Positions 18,715 to 28,280 are shown, numbered from the stretch's first letter. The stretch: 64,000 nucleotides of DNA from AWTP1-13 sp050248715 (GCA_050248715.1 JBFWRV010000006.1:75813-139812), one strand, 5' to 3'. Translations and numbers: made by a program. Notes: generated from the sequence alone by a model not told the origin.

Positions 18715-19061
18715 CAGCGCATCTCGACGGTCTTGCCGTCGACGGTGATGCGCTCGGCCCGCATCTCGTCCTTTTCCACTGTCGAGGGATAGCCGTAGGC
18801 AGAGACCGTCTTGCCGACGGCAACCAGATCGGGCGGGGCGCCACGCGCCTGCATGCGCGAGATCGGCGCCAGCGTTACCGTCCAGATCTTGTCGGATGCC
18901 TTGACCGTGATGGTCGCGTGCGGGTTCTCGTATTTCAGCGTCTCGATGGCGCCGACCACGGTGACAGGCTTGGAGGCATCGTAGCTGCCCCATCCGTGAT
19001 GGGCGAGAACGGCCGCGGGCACGCATGCGAGGCCGGCAAGTCCGAGGATCAGGCGACGCAT
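18714..19061 (-). CDS. Secreted DUF6152-like protein with N-terminal His after cleavage
   Basis: 115 residues from the ATG at 19061, preceded by AAGGAGAGTGAG. Signal peptide MRRLILGLAGLACVPAAVLA is followed immediately by HHGWGSYDAS, so signal peptidase cleavage would leave His-His at the mature N-terminus. The rest is a small beta-barrel-like domain (VTVVGAIETLKYENPHATIT ... WTVTLAP) that matches my memory of the DUF6152 family. The function is not established. An exposed N-terminal His is a metal-site feature in copper proteins. Coupled to the membrane protein at 18223. Confidence 0.72.
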   Translation of the reverse strand: MRRLILGLAGLACVPAAVLAHHGWGSYDASKPVTVVGAIETLKYENPHATITVKASDKIWTVTLAPISRMQARGAPPDLVAVGKTVSAYGYPSTVEKDEMRAERITVDGKTVEMR

Positions 19062-19147
19062 GCTCACTCTCCTTCCGAGGCGATCGTGCACACGCGAGAG
19101 ATGGGGATCGAGGCCGCGACGGGCAACCCGCCCGTGCCCGCCACCAA

Positions 19148-19708
19148 TCACGAGCTATGCTTGGGTCCCTTTCGCACGGGCGTGGCTCCCTTGCCGGCCG
19201 TCGCCGCATAGCGCGGCAGATGATCGTCGGTGTCGAACCAGGGTACCTGCTCGGTGACGTGCGCGTGCCCGGTCGGCGGCCACTGTGAGGGATCGGCGAG
19301 CGTTCCGTGGAAGAGATGCACCTCCCCCGGCCAGCGCGGGCCCGCGTAGGCCATGGGCGAGCCGCACTTGGTGCAGAAGTAGCGCTTCACACCCGGCGAG
19401 GACTCGTAGTAGGTCGGCTCACCCTTGAGATAGCTGAATTGCTCGAGCCGAACACCGACGTAGGTGGCGACGGCGGACGAGACCGCGCGGCGGCAGCTCT
19501 CGCAGTGGCAGTGCATCACCCACTTGGGCTCGCCGGTGAACTCGTACTCGATATCGCGGCACTGGCAGTGGCCCTTCGTGACGGCGGCGACTTTCTTGTC
19601 GGCGTTCGCTTTGCTGCGCGCCGGCGCTTTCGAGGCGCCGACTTTTGCGGGCGCCTGGGTCTTTTCGGCGGCAGCAGGGCCCTTGAGTGCGGCAGTCGCT
19701 TTGGTCAT
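19148..19708 (-). CDS. GFA/CENP-V family zinc protein
   Basis: 186 residues, Gfa-like (glutathione-dependent formaldehyde-activating enzyme family, zinc fold). Zinc-binding cysteines: GHCQCRDIEYEF, HCHCESCRR and FCTKCGSPM in the family order. The first ~45 residues are an Ala/Lys-rich extension (KATAALKGPAAAEK and similar) not found in the minimal domain. The start ATG at 19708 is preceded by no clear Shine-Dalgarno. Members of this family are seldom proven to act on formaldehyde, so the exact substrate is unknown. Confidence 0.85.
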   Translation of the reverse strand: MTKATAALKGPAAAEKTQAPAKVGASKAPARSKANADKKVAAVTKGHCQCRDIEYEFTGEPKWVMHCHCESCRRAVSSAVATYVGVRLEQFSYLKGEPTYYESSPGVKRYFCTKCGSPMAYAGPRWPGEVHLFHGTLADPSQWPPTGHAHVTEQVPWFDTDDHLPRYAATAGKGATPVRKGPKHSS

Positions 19709-20167
19709 GGTCTGGTCCCTGAATATCGAGGTCGGGCTGGGCAACACCATATCCGGCAAACCCTCCGATGCGCCAGATGCCGAAGCGAGCATCCTTGGGG
19801 CGTACGGGCCGAGTTGTGATAGCGGTAAAGAAACGAAAGAAGGGTCGGCATCGCCGCCCCCTCAAGCACGTCTGTCGCAACTTCCCCAGGGAGGCGGACA
19901 GGCGCTACCTCGTCGGGGACGGGCATCCGCTCGCAGCACGGCAAATCTAGCGCAACCACCCCTATGCCGACAGCCACCGGCGAGGCCGGCTTGCCGACGC
20001 CGCACGGCCCTGCCGGGGGTAGCGCAGAGGCCATCGATCCGGTCGGACGTGCTGCCCAAACCCAGTGCAACAGCGCAAAAACCTGTGCAGATGAGGCGAA
20101 AACGCTTGTATTCTTGGGGTCCGAACTATGCTAGTCGGCTCACCGCAACCAGGAGAGGGACACACAC
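19709..20167. other. Intergenic stretch of about 460 bases between GFA gene and HU gene
   Basis: Small frames exist here but none shows a recognisable domain, a good start or codon bias. The right end (from about 20100) contains a loose promoter-like pair, CTTGTA and TATGCT with a 16-base spacer, placed to transcribe the HU gene. Nothing else supported. Confidence 0.4.
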
Positions 20168-20473
20168 ATGGCACCATCCACTGCGCCTGCCAAAGTCGAA
20201 ACGGTCACGCTGCGTCAGCTCGCCGAGGCCCTGTCGGAGTCCCACGAGCTGCCCAAGAAGCAGGTCTATTCCATGCTTGAGGACATGGTCACCAACGTGA
20301 CCAAGCACCTGAAGCGGGGCGCGCGCATCCGCATCGGCGGGCTCGGCATCCTGCAGGTGCGCAAGCGCCCGGCACGCATGGGCCGCAACCCCGCGACGGG
20401 AGAAGCGATCAAGATCAAGGCGAGCAAGAAGGTCGCGTTCCGCGCTGCCAAGGAGCTCAAGGAATCGGTTTAG
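20168..20473 (+). CDS. HU/IHF-family DNA-binding protein
   Basis: 101 residues, histone-like nucleoid protein. After a short N-terminal extension, TLRQLAEALSESHELPKKQV forms the helical dimerisation part, and the DNA-binding arm has RIRIGGLGILQVRKRPARMG then RNPATGEAIKIKASKKVAFR, the canonical GRNPxTGE signature. AGGAGAGGG lies ahead of the ATG. Slightly longer than HU (90 aa) and with Leu/Gly where HU has GFG, so it may be one of the divergent HU paralogs common in this group. Stands alone. Confidence 0.92.
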   Translation: MAPSTAPAKVETVTLRQLAEALSESHELPKKQVYSMLEDMVTNVTKHLKRGARIRIGGLGILQVRKRPARMGRNPATGEAIKIKASKKVAFRAAKELKESV

Positions 20474-20568
20474 GCCGATCCCGGGCACGCTTTTCCGAAT
20501 CGATCTTCGGCGACCCCGGGCGTGTACGCTGCACGCCGCGGGGTTTGTGCGTTGCTCGGACGTGAGCG

Positions 20569-21204
20569 CTACTTGAGCGGGGAGTGCGACGCCGGCAGCA
20601 TGATGGTGGAGTGCATCTCGTCGAGGTGCTGGGAGGCGTTCTTCAGGAACTCCTGCCAGCCGGTGTCCTTGCCAACCTCCGCGCGGATTGCCGAGCGCGC
20701 GTTGAGGTCGGGATAGGCCCAGATATGGCAGACCTCGTTGGGCTGGCCGGCCTCAGTCGTCCATAGGCCGACGATCTTGGAATACCTCTCGCGCACGTCG
20801 AGCGCCTTCGTGAACAGATCGATCCATGGCTTGGCCGCGCCCGGCTTGGTGCGGTAGGCCCGCAGCTCGTAGACGTTGGGTGTCTTCGCCGGGGCGACCG
20901 GAGAGCGCACCGCGTTGAGCAGCCGCACCTCCTGGCGAATGAGATTGGGACGGATGAGCGGAATGTACTCGCTGGTCCAGCGCGCATTCTTGCCGAGCTC
21001 GGCACGTAGCCGCGCGCGCTCGTTGAGGTCGGAATAGCTCCACAAGTGCAGCACCTGATTGAGGTGCCCGATGTCGCTGATCCAGTAACCCTCCAGCTTG
21101 CCGTAGTTGTCGCCACGGATGTCACGCGACACGGTGGCGGCATTCTTGGCCACTTCCATCACGGTGCCCTGCTTCACGGTGTAGGTGCGCAGCTCGTAGA
21201 TCAT
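20569..21204 (-). CDS. NIPSNAP family protein with two domains
   Basis: 211 residues made of two NIPSNAP repeats. The first is MIYELRTYTVKQGTVMEVAK to HLWSYSDLNERARLR, the second VYELRAYRTKPGAAKPWIDL to HIWAYPDLNARSAIR. The matching segments HLNQVLHLWSYSDLNER and QPNEVCHIWAYPDLNAR show the duplication. The family has a dimeric ferredoxin-like fold. Its bacterial role is unknown, often near catabolic genes. Single gene, no operon visible. Confidence 0.85.
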   Translation of the reverse strand: MIYELRTYTVKQGTVMEVAKNAATVSRDIRGDNYGKLEGYWISDIGHLNQVLHLWSYSDLNERARLRAELGKNARWTSEYIPLIRPNLIRQEVRLLNAVRSPVAPAKTPNVYELRAYRTKPGAAKPWIDLFTKALDVRERYSKIVGLWTTEAGQPNEVCHIWAYPDLNARSAIRAEVGKDTGWQEFLKNASQHLDEMHSTIMLPASHSPLK

Positions 21205-21567
21205 GGGACGTTCCTCCGGTGCTCAACGACAATAGAGTGTGGGTCGGGGCGTCAGCGCCGCCCCGACGAAATTTCAGGCGGGTGTCGGGTGTTGCCGGAT
21301 CGGTTGCTCCGCGTGCGAACAGATCTCGACGCGTCGCCGATGGCTTGCATGACGTCGGTGCTTCTCCCTGGGTCGCACGGCAATTGAAAGGGAGGGTGCG
21401 GTTTGTTGCGGAACTTTTACGGTGTGGGATGCCGTAAAGGAGAGTGCGCCAGACACTAGCGCACAATACGCCGGCCGACCATGCTGGCTGGGCAGGGGAC
21501 GCCATGAATCGCCAGCCGCCGAGGGTGGAGAGGCCCGCAGCCGGCTCAGCCTTGGACCGGCCGCTCG
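21205..21567. other. Intergenic stretch of about 360 bases
   Basis: No gene-like frame. A short dyad TTTACGG...CCGTAAA (21416-21438, nine-base loop) is the only structure I see. No T-run follows it. The rest shows nothing recognisable. Confidence 0.4.
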
Positions 21568-23538
21568 TCAGTTCCCGAACAGGCCGGACAGGAAGTCCGT
21601 CTGCTTACGAGGCGCGCGGCGCACATCGCGCGCGGGTTGCGAGTCGTCGCCAGGTGTCATCTCCGGCGGAAGCGGCTTGCCGCCAAGGGCCGCCACCATG
21701 CGGGCGTCATGCCCGTAGACGTCGCCGTGGTGGCTCACCCTGCCGGCCTCGTCGACAACGGCGGTGAAATAGCCGACATGGACGGGGAACTCACGGGAGA
21801 GCTGCACCTCGTTGTTGTAGCCTTGGGCGAGCATGCCGCGCACCTGATCCGCTCCCCAGCCCTTGTCTTCGGCCAGGATCAGCTCTGCGAGGCGTCCCGG
21901 ATTATGCACGCGGATGCAGCCGTGGCTGAACATGCGCCGCGACTGCTCGAAGAGCTCGCGCTGCGGCGTGTCGTGCATGTAGATGTCGTGCCGGTTCGGG
22001 AACATGAACTTGACGACGCCCAGCACGTTATGGGGGCCGGCGGACTGGATGAACGTGAAGCGGCGGATATCCACCGAGCCCCAGTTGACGGACGAAGCGC
22101 TCACGGGTCGGCCATTGTAGACGACGCGCATGCGCTGCCGGTCCAGGATCGACGTGTCGGCCCCGAAGAAGAAGAACCCGCCGCCGCCCGACAGATAGGG
22201 CGCCAGCTCCTTCACCTTGATGGAGTCCGGCACACCCCATTCCGGGTGGAAGACGAGGCTGCGCATGTTGGCGGAGAACACGGCCGTGGGCGTATCGACC
22301 TTGCCGACGATGATCCGCATCGTGTGAATGAGCTGCCCGTTCTTGAAGACGCGGCCCGTGAACTCCGGAATGTTGTCGAGGACATGGAGGCTGCCGAGCC
22401 GCTCCGGCATCCAGCGCCATCGCTCCATGTTGACGATGAGGCGTTGCGCCTCCGAGCCCACAGGCACGGGCGCTTTCGCGTCGCCGTTGAGCGCGGTACG
22501 CGTCCCGCGGCCGACGAGGCCGTCCGCCGCCATGCGGCGCTCGCGCTGGAAGGCGACCAGCGCGGCCTGCAGCGGTGGGTCGAAGACAGTCTCGCGGCCG
22601 GATTCCGCGGTCACCTTGAGGCGCTGGCGCAGCAGGGCCACGTCGGGGTGATCCATGCCAGGCTTCAGCAGGGGTCCGTCGAGGGGCAGCCGGACCTTCG
22701 TCTCGTCGTCGTCCTTATCGGGTTTGGAATGGCCGCCGCGCACCTTGAGCAGCGTCTCGCGCAGGCGCTGGAATTGCTCGTGCTTGGGGTGCAGGTCACG
22801 GAGGTAGTCGCCGGGTGTCTCGGTCGCCACCAATGCTGCCAGGACGACCTTGGGATCGAGCACGGGAGGCTTTTGATCGATATGCTTGCTGATCTGCGCG
22901 GGATCGAGACGACCGCCTCGCGCATGCCGCGCATACTTGAGCGCGGCCATGCCGAGATCGATCTCGGTGGCGGCGACTACGGTGGGTGTCGCATCGGCCT
23001 GGGGCGGTGAGGGCAGCTCGAACGCGGCGGGGTTGAGGCCCCAGTCCTCGGCCTTGCGAATTTCGGCGACGGCATGACGCGCCCGAGAGGTGAAGCCGCT
23101 GGCGGCGGCCCACAACAGGGGCTCGTTGCGCTCGGCATAGAATGCGGCAAGGGCGGCGCGGTCGCTGCGGTCGACGTTCCCGCGCACGGGCTCGGCAAGC
23201 TGCCGGCGCACCTCGGCGAGGAGCGGGTCGACGGGCGGCGCGGGCGGCTGCTCGGTTGCCGCCGGGGTGGCGGCAGGCGCTCCCGGCTCCGCGGCGGCGG
23301 GTTTCGGTGGCGCGGCCGGCGGCTCTGCGGATGCGGCCGGTGACGTCGCTGGCGATGCCTGCGGCGCCGGGGGCGGAGCGCTCTCGGTCTGCGGCTTTGA
23401 AGGGGGCAGCGAGCCCGTGGTCGGGCTGGCGGAGGGAGACGCTGAGGTCTGCGCACCGGCCGGCGTGGCTACTGTCAGGGTCAGAGCAAGCGGCAAGGTT
23501 ATGGCCGTTGCCATGGCACACACAGAACGTCTCAACAT
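21568..23538 (-). CDS. Murein L,D-transpeptidase (YcbB/LdtD-like) with Pro/Ala-rich linker
   Basis: 656 residues. Periplasmic crosslinking enzyme making 3-3 peptidoglycan bridges. The ATG at 23538 opens a signal peptide (LPLALTLTVATPAGAQT). Residues about 30-110 are a low-complexity Pro/Ala/Ser linker. A scaffold domain follows, then a peptidoglycan-binding segment (MDHPDVALLRQRL ... LQAALVAFQRERRMAADGLVG) and the YkuD catalytic domain with MHDTPQRELFEQSRRMFSHG then CIRV, catalytic Cys near residue 541. Architecture and length fit the YcbB group. Earlier in-frame starts lack a signal peptide. A barrel-type outer-membrane protein follows upstream on the same strand. Confidence 0.92.
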   Translation of the reverse strand: MLRRSVCAMATAITLPLALTLTVATPAGAQTSASPSASPTTGSLPPSKPQTESAPPPAPQASPATSPAASAEPPAAPPKPAAAEPGAPAATPAATEQPPAPPVDPLLAEVRRQLAEPVRGNVDRSDRAALAAFYAERNEPLLWAAASGFTSRARHAVAEIRKAEDWGLNPAAFELPSPPQADATPTVVAATEIDLGMAALKYARHARGGRLDPAQISKHIDQKPPVLDPKVVLAALVATETPGDYLRDLHPKHEQFQRLRETLLKVRGGHSKPDKDDDETKVRLPLDGPLLKPGMDHPDVALLRQRLKVTAESGRETVFDPPLQAALVAFQRERRMAADGLVGRGTRTALNGDAKAPVPVGSEAQRLIVNMERWRWMPERLGSLHVLDNIPEFTGRVFKNGQLIHTMRIIVGKVDTPTAVFSANMRSLVFHPEWGVPDSIKVKELAPYLSGGGGFFFFGADTSILDRQRMRVVYNGRPVSASSVNWGSVDIRRFTFIQSAGPHNVLGVVKFMFPNRHDIYMHDTPQRELFEQSRRMFSHGCIRVHNPGRLAELILAEDKGWGADQVRGMLAQGYNNEVQLSREFPVHVGYFTAVVDEAGRVSHHGDVYGHDARMVAALGGKPLPPEMTPGDDSQPARDVRRAPRKQTDFLSGLFGN

Positions 23539-23727
23539 CGAGCTTGTCCCCACGTACAGCGCAGGCCTATTCCCCCGACCCCGGTCGACAGATGCTCCAA
23601 CCGGGAGACGTCCTGCCGGTATCCAAGATGCGCGCCCACCGGCGCCGTCGCGCTGGCTTTGCGGCAATACGCCCAGGCATTTGTGGCGACTTTGGCGCAC
23701 GAGGGACCGCATTCAGCCCCATCCGGC

Positions 23728-24495
23728 CTATTTTATGGCCACAGGCTCGGGCCTGCCGCCGCCGAACTTGAAGCTCAGCCGCGCTGTAACCGATTGGATA
23801 TCAATGCCGCTGTCGGCCAGCCGCGTCCCCGCGGGTATTACGGCAGCGGGGTGGTCGACGTTGAACTTTATGTAGTTGTACTCGATGCCAAAGACTGCAT
23901 GCTGCCAAACGGCCCACTCGATGCCGGCGCCCGCGGTCCAGCCTGGCTCCCAGCCTTTCGATGAGGTGACCAAGGTGCCGGCGATTGTTGCTCGCGCGCT
24001 CTGCTCGATTTCGGTCGTTGCGTAGCCGCCTTTGAAGTACGCGAGGATATTGTCCCACGCCCATCCGAACTTGCCGGTAACTGCCAGGACACTATTCGAC
24101 GCCGTGGATATCGTGCGATCTGGCCCTAGGACGTCACGGACGAACTCGGCCTTGTCCATGTGGGTCCACACAACCTCGGCACCGACGACGATCCAGCTCC
24201 ACTGCTTTTGCAGGCCGATGTGGCCACCGCCGGCGAAGCTCACGCGGTTGTCGGTAAAGCTCTCCGGCCCCAGGACGCCCAGAGTGTCATTGAAGGCGAG
24301 CTCGTTCTCAGCCGTGGCTGCCCCGAGGTGGCCGCCGATATAGAACCCGGTCCAGTCGTAGACGATCGGCATGGCATCGGGTGCCACGTAGACGTACGGG
24401 TCCGACCGCTTCACGACGTAGCCGTCCGCCGCCACCGAGCCTGCAACGAAAGCTCCGAGCGCCGCAATCGCTGGCCCGAGCCACAAGGCGCGCAT
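23728..24495 (-). CDS. Outer-membrane beta-barrel protein (Omp25/31-like porin family)
   Basis: 255 residues from the ATG at 24495. Signal peptide ending VAGSVAADG, then the typical opening YDWTGFYIGGHLGAATAEN of alphaproteobacterial Omp25/RopB-like barrels. Alternating strands follow, with aromatic girdles (GWAWDNILAYFKGGYATT, VFGIEYNYIKFN) and a final strand SVTARLSFKFGGG. The C-terminal residue is Lys after a short tail rather than the usual Phe. An upstream in-frame extension to 24582 has no signal peptide and was rejected. Structural or immunity-type surface role in related bacteria; none specific visible. Confidence 0.85.
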   Translation of the reverse strand: MRALWLGPAIAALGAFVAGSVAADGYVVKRSDPYVYVAPDAMPIVYDWTGFYIGGHLGAATAENELAFNDTLGVLGPESFTDNRVSFAGGGHIGLQKQWSWIVVGAEVVWTHMDKAEFVRDVLGPDRTISTASNSVLAVTGKFGWAWDNILAYFKGGYATTEIEQSARATIAGTLVTSSKGWEPGWTAGAGIEWAVWQHAVFGIEYNYIKFNVDHPAAVIPAGTRLADSGIDIQSVTARLSFKFGGGRPEPVAIK

Positions 24496-24658
24496 GCTGT
24501 TCCCCTGTCGAAGCCTTATCGACGCGGCATCACCTAGCTCGCAGTGGCTCCTATTATCATGAGTCGCTAGGTTCGCCCGCAACTTAGGTCTGCGGCGGCT
24601 GCGTCAGGGGCTTGGCTGGGGTGTTGTTGCAACACTCGGGCGCGCGGCGAACGCGCCC

Positions 24659-25426
24659 CTACTCGGTCCTACGGGGTGGCGAGAGGACCGAGCGGGCATA
24701 TCGGAAGAAAACGGGATAGGGCAGCAGGCGCCCGAGCTTCATGAGCGCCACGAGCTGCCAGGGGAAGGCGATCTCGAACCTACCCTTCTCAAGGCCGACG
24801 AGGACGCGCCGGGCTGCATCGTCAGCCGAGATCATGAAGGGCTTCGATGACGCGGTGCTGCGAGTCATCGGCGTGTCGATGTAACCCGGATTGATCAGGC
24901 TGACCTTCACGCCCTTGTCGGCAAGGTCGTTGCGCAGCGTCTCCGCCAGGTTGATGAGCGCAGCCTTGGTCGGGCCATAGGCGGAGGTGGCGCCCACGCC
25001 GCAATATCCTGCGACCGAGGCAATGATCGCGATGTGCCCGGCGCCGCGTTGCAGCATGGCCGGCAGCACCGCCTCTATGCCGTTGACCACGCCCTGGTAG
25101 TTCACGGCCATGGAGCGGGCGGCTTTTGCAGCCGAGAAGTTGTGGGCCGACATGGGCAGCCAGATGCCCGCACCGAACACGGCAAGCTCGAGCGGGCCGA
25201 GCGTGCCGGAAACGCTGCGGGCTCCCTCCATCATGGCCGTCGCGTCCGTCACGTCGAGCGGCAGCGGGGCAATGCCCGGATATGCGCGTGCGAGCTCAGC
25301 CAAGGCGTCCGCGCTTCGGGCAGATGCAGCAACCCTCGCGCCCTTGCGGGTCAACGCGATGGCCAGCGCCCGGCCGATCCCGCTGCTGGCCCCCGTGATC
25401 CACGCCGTGCGCCATCGCGTGTCCAT
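24659..25426 (-). CDS. Short-chain dehydrogenase/reductase
   Basis: 255 residues, classical SDR. Cofactor motif TGASSGIGRA near residue 11, structural loop DVTDA, and active-site SAYGPTKAALINLAETL with the Tyr-x-x-x-Lys pair; the catalytic Ser lies in IASVAGYCG. NADPH is likely because Arg follows the second strand (ASARS). The ATG at 25426 with GAGGGACGA ahead is preferred over the upstream GTG. The C-terminal hydrophobic stretch (LVALMKLGRLLPYPVFFRYA) hints at membrane association. Thirty-nine bases separate it from the acyl-CoA ligase gene, so they may be cotranscribed. Confidence 0.88.
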   Translation of the reverse strand: MDTRWRTAWITGASSGIGRALAIALTRKGARVAASARSADALAELARAYPGIAPLPLDVTDATAMMEGARSVSGTLGPLELAVFGAGIWLPMSAHNFSAAKAARSMAVNYQGVVNGIEAVLPAMLQRGAGHIAIIASVAGYCGVGATSAYGPTKAALINLAETLRNDLADKGVKVSLINPGYIDTPMTRSTASSKPFMISADDAARRVLVGLEKGRFEIAFPWQLVALMKLGRLLPYPVFFRYARSVLSPPRRTE

Positions 25427-25465
25427 GGCTGCTCGTCCCTCGCATCCGCTCACCCGCGTTTTGCC

Positions 25466-27013
25466 CTACAGGCGCTCCTTCAGCACGCGGTGCAGAATCT
25501 TGCCGGTGGCGGTCCTCGGCATATCGGCGTCGGCGATGAAGGACACGGACTTGGGCCGCTTGTAGCCCGCGATGCGGTTCATGCACCAGTCGAGCATCTC
25601 CGGCTCGGTCGCGCTCGCGCCGTCGTGCAGGACGACCACCGCATGCACCGATTCGCCCCACTTTGCGTCGGGCTTGCCGATGACCGCGACGTCCCTCACC
25701 TTGGGGTGGGAGCCCAGAAGGTTCTCCACCTCGGAGGGGTAGATGTTCTCGCCGCCCGAGATGATCATGTTCTTCTTGCGGTCGACCAGGTGATAGAAGC
25801 CCTCCGCGTCGCGCCGCGCCATGTCGCCGACTGACAGGTAGGGGCCGCGGAAGGCCTCGGCCGTCCTTTCGGGAAGCTTCCAGTAGCCGTCGAAGCACCA
25901 GGGCGTGCGCGAATAGAGTTCGCCGACCTCGCCGTCCGGCACCTCCCGGCCTTCCTCGTCGAGCAGCTTGACGCGGCCCGATCCCGTCAGCTCGCGGCCG
26001 ATCGAGCCGAGATGCGTCAGCTGCTCGTCGGGCCGCAGCATGGTGGCCCAGCCGGCTTCCGTGGACCCATACATCTCGAAGAGCTGCGAGTTGCGGAACT
26101 GCTCCATGATGGCGAGCTTGGTGTCCTTCCGCGCCGGGGCGGAGGAGATGAGGAGCTTGGTCACGCTGTCGACGTTGTATCTGGCCTTTGCAGCCTCCGA
26201 GAGGGCCAGCATCATGATGTAGTGCGTCGGCACGAGCGAGGTGAACGTCGCCCTGGTCTCCGCAAGGGTGCGCAGCAGGTGCTCCGGCTCGAAGCTCCTG
26301 GCGTCGTAGGTGCAGCAGGTGGCGCCGGCGCAGGTGAAGGCGGACGCGAAGAACAACGAATTGGCATGGCATAGCGGCATGACCAGCAGGCAGGTATCGC
26401 CGCGGCCGAACCCCATGTCAGCGAGCGTCGCAAAGTTGAGGAGCGCGTGGCTCGCGTGGCTGCGGATGGCGCCCTTGGGCTTGCCTGTGGTGCCGGAGGT
26501 GTAGATCAGCGCCCAGGGATGCTCGGGCCGCACGTCCACGTCAGGCTCCGCAGGCGACGCGGCGGCGATGAGGTCCTCGTAGGATTTGTAGCCGGATGGC
26601 GTCCTCGCTCCGCCGAAGTGGATGTAGTTGGCAGCGGCAATCGCGAGGCCCGACCGGATGGCGTCGACGCGGTCGGCGAGGTCGCCTTCCACGACGAAGG
26701 CCTTGGCCTCGCTGTTCTCGACGATGTAGGCGATCTCGCTTTCCACGAGCCGGAAGTTGACGGGCACCATGACGAGGCCGGCCTTGGCGGTCGCCGCATA
26801 GATCTCCAGCCACTCGATCGCGTTGAAGGCCAGGATGGCAATGCCATCGCCGCGGCGCAGGCCGAGCCCCAGCAGCGCATTGGCGAGCCTCGAGGCACGC
26901 TCGTTCCACTGTCGAAACGTCATCGACCGCGATGAGCCGCGTGCGCCTGGCTTGTCGGGATGGAGGTGGGCATTAAGGGTGAGCGCCTCGCCCATGGTCA
27001 GCAGCCGGCCCAT
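25466..27013 (-). CDS. Acyl-CoA synthetase, AMP-forming
   Basis: 515 residues, ANL superfamily ligase that activates a carboxylic acid with ATP and CoA. Motifs: A3 loop YTSGTTGKPKGAIRSHAS, A5 EMYGSTEAGW, A7 VGDMARRDAEG with FYHLVDRKKNMIISGGENIY, and the catalytic Lys in MPRTATGKILHR. Substrate chain length cannot be deduced; the group includes medium/long-chain and aryl acid ligases. Part of a minus-strand run with the SDR downstream and an aminotransferase upstream (40 bases between), a plausible catabolic cluster. Confidence 0.92.
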   Translation of the reverse strand: MGRLLTMGEALTLNAHLHPDKPGARGSSRSMTFRQWNERASRLANALLGLGLRRGDGIAILAFNAIEWLEIYAATAKAGLVMVPVNFRLVESEIAYIVENSEAKAFVVEGDLADRVDAIRSGLAIAAANYIHFGGARTPSGYKSYEDLIAAASPAEPDVDVRPEHPWALIYTSGTTGKPKGAIRSHASHALLNFATLADMGFGRGDTCLLVMPLCHANSLFFASAFTCAGATCCTYDARSFEPEHLLRTLAETRATFTSLVPTHYIMMLALSEAAKARYNVDSVTKLLISSAPARKDTKLAIMEQFRNSQLFEMYGSTEAGWATMLRPDEQLTHLGSIGRELTGSGRVKLLDEEGREVPDGEVGELYSRTPWCFDGYWKLPERTAEAFRGPYLSVGDMARRDAEGFYHLVDRKKNMIISGGENIYPSEVENLLGSHPKVRDVAVIGKPDAKWGESVHAVVVLHDGASATEPEMLDWCMNRIAGYKRPKSVSFIADADMPRTATGKILHRVLKERL

Positions 27014-27053
27014 GGTTCCCCTCCTCCGACCCGCGCCGAATGACGGACGAGGC

Positions 27054-28280
27054 CTATATCAGCCGAGCGAGCCGGGCGATGCCCTCGCCGATCTCGATCT
27101 CGCCTGCCAGCGAATAGCTGAGCCGCATGGTATTGCGCCCGCGCCCGTCGTGGAAGAAGGCGGCACCCGGCACGAACGCGACCCCGGCCTCCTTGACGGC
27201 CCTGTCGAGCAGCCGCGCGGTGTCGATGCCCTCGGGCATCCGCACCCACACGAACAGTCCGCCGCCGGGCCTGGTCCAGGTCACGCCCTCCGGCATGTGC
27301 CGCTCGAGCGCCGCCAGCATGGCGTCGCGGCGGTGCCGGTAGTGCGCCCGCGCAAGCTCGGCCTGGTCGTCGTAGGTCGTCTCGGCCAGGCGGTGCATGA
27401 CCAACTGGTTGATGGTGGCGCTGTTGAGATCGCTGGCCTGCTTGATGAGCACAAGGCGGCGGATCATCGGACGGGGCGCCACGATCCAGCCGACGCGCAG
27501 CCCCGGCGACAATACCTTGGAGAAGGTGCCGCAGTAGATGGCGCGAGCCTGGTCGATGCTGCCGCGGCGAGCGACCTCGAGCGCCATGATGGGCGGCGGC
27601 GCCGCGTCCTCGAAGCGCAGCGCCGCGTAGGCGGCATCCTCGATCACCGGCACGTCGAGATCGGTTGCGATGTCGAGCAGCCGCTCGCGGGCGGCCAGTG
27701 GCAGGGTCTCGCCCGTCGGATTGGCGAAGCTCGGTACGACGTAGGCGAATTTCACACGCCCGCCGGCTGCCGTCGCGGCCTCGGCGTAGGAGGCTGCGGT
27801 GCGGTTGCCGCCGTCGAGCCGCAGCTCGTCATAGCGCGGCTCGCTGGCCGAGAACGCCTGCAGCGCGCCCAGATAGGTCGGAGCGGTGACGAGCGCGGTG
27901 TCTCCCGGCGACAAGAGAAGGCGGCCCAGAAAATCAAGCGCCTGCTGCGAGCCCGAGGTGATGACGATGTTGTCCTCGGCGCAGGCGACGCCGAGGCCGG
28001 CCATGTGCTTCACGAGCCACTGGCGCAGGGGCAGGTAGCCCTCGCTCACCGAATACTGCAGGCCGCTGCCGGCCAGCCCGCTACTGCCCAGGACCTCGGC
28101 ATAGGCCGCCTTCGCCTCGGCCACCGGGAACAGCGCCGGATCGGGAATGCCCCCGGCAAACGAGATGATCCCCGGGCGCTCCAGCAGCTTGAGGAGCTCG
28201 CGGATTTCGGATGCGCGCATGCGCTCCGCGCGGGAGGCGTAGGCCGGCTCCCAGGCGGCAGGCTGGGCGAGGTCGGTCAC
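27054..28280 (-). CDS. PLP-dependent aminotransferase, 2-aminoadipate / valine-pyruvate type (MocR-like class I fold)
   Basis: 408 residues of fold type I. SFAGGIPDPALFPV opening, ITSGSQQALDFLGRLLLSPG for the cofactor phosphate, FVVPSFANPTGET-like segment (YVVPSFANPTGE), and the Schiff-base lysine in GTFSKVLSPGLRVGW. C-terminal LRLSYSLAG contains the conserved Arg that binds the substrate carboxylate. Lacks a GntR DNA-binding domain, so it is an enzyme rather than a regulator. The substrate is probably an alpha-amino acid such as 2-aminoadipate, by family only. Confidence 0.9.
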   Translation of the reverse strand: MTDLAQPAAWEPAYASRAERMRASEIRELLKLLERPGIISFAGGIPDPALFPVAEAKAAYAEVLGSSGLAGSGLQYSVSEGYLPLRQWLVKHMAGLGVACAEDNIVITSGSQQALDFLGRLLLSPGDTALVTAPTYLGALQAFSASEPRYDELRLDGGNRTAASYAEAATAAGGRVKFAYVVPSFANPTGETLPLAARERLLDIATDLDVPVIEDAAYAALRFEDAAPPPIMALEVARRGSIDQARAIYCGTFSKVLSPGLRVGWIVAPRPMIRRLVLIKQASDLNSATINQLVMHRLAETTYDDQAELARAHYRHRRDAMLAALERHMPEGVTWTRPGGGLFVWVRMPEGIDTARLLDRAVKEAGVAFVPGAAFFHDGRGRNTMRLSYSLAGEIEIGEGIARLARLI

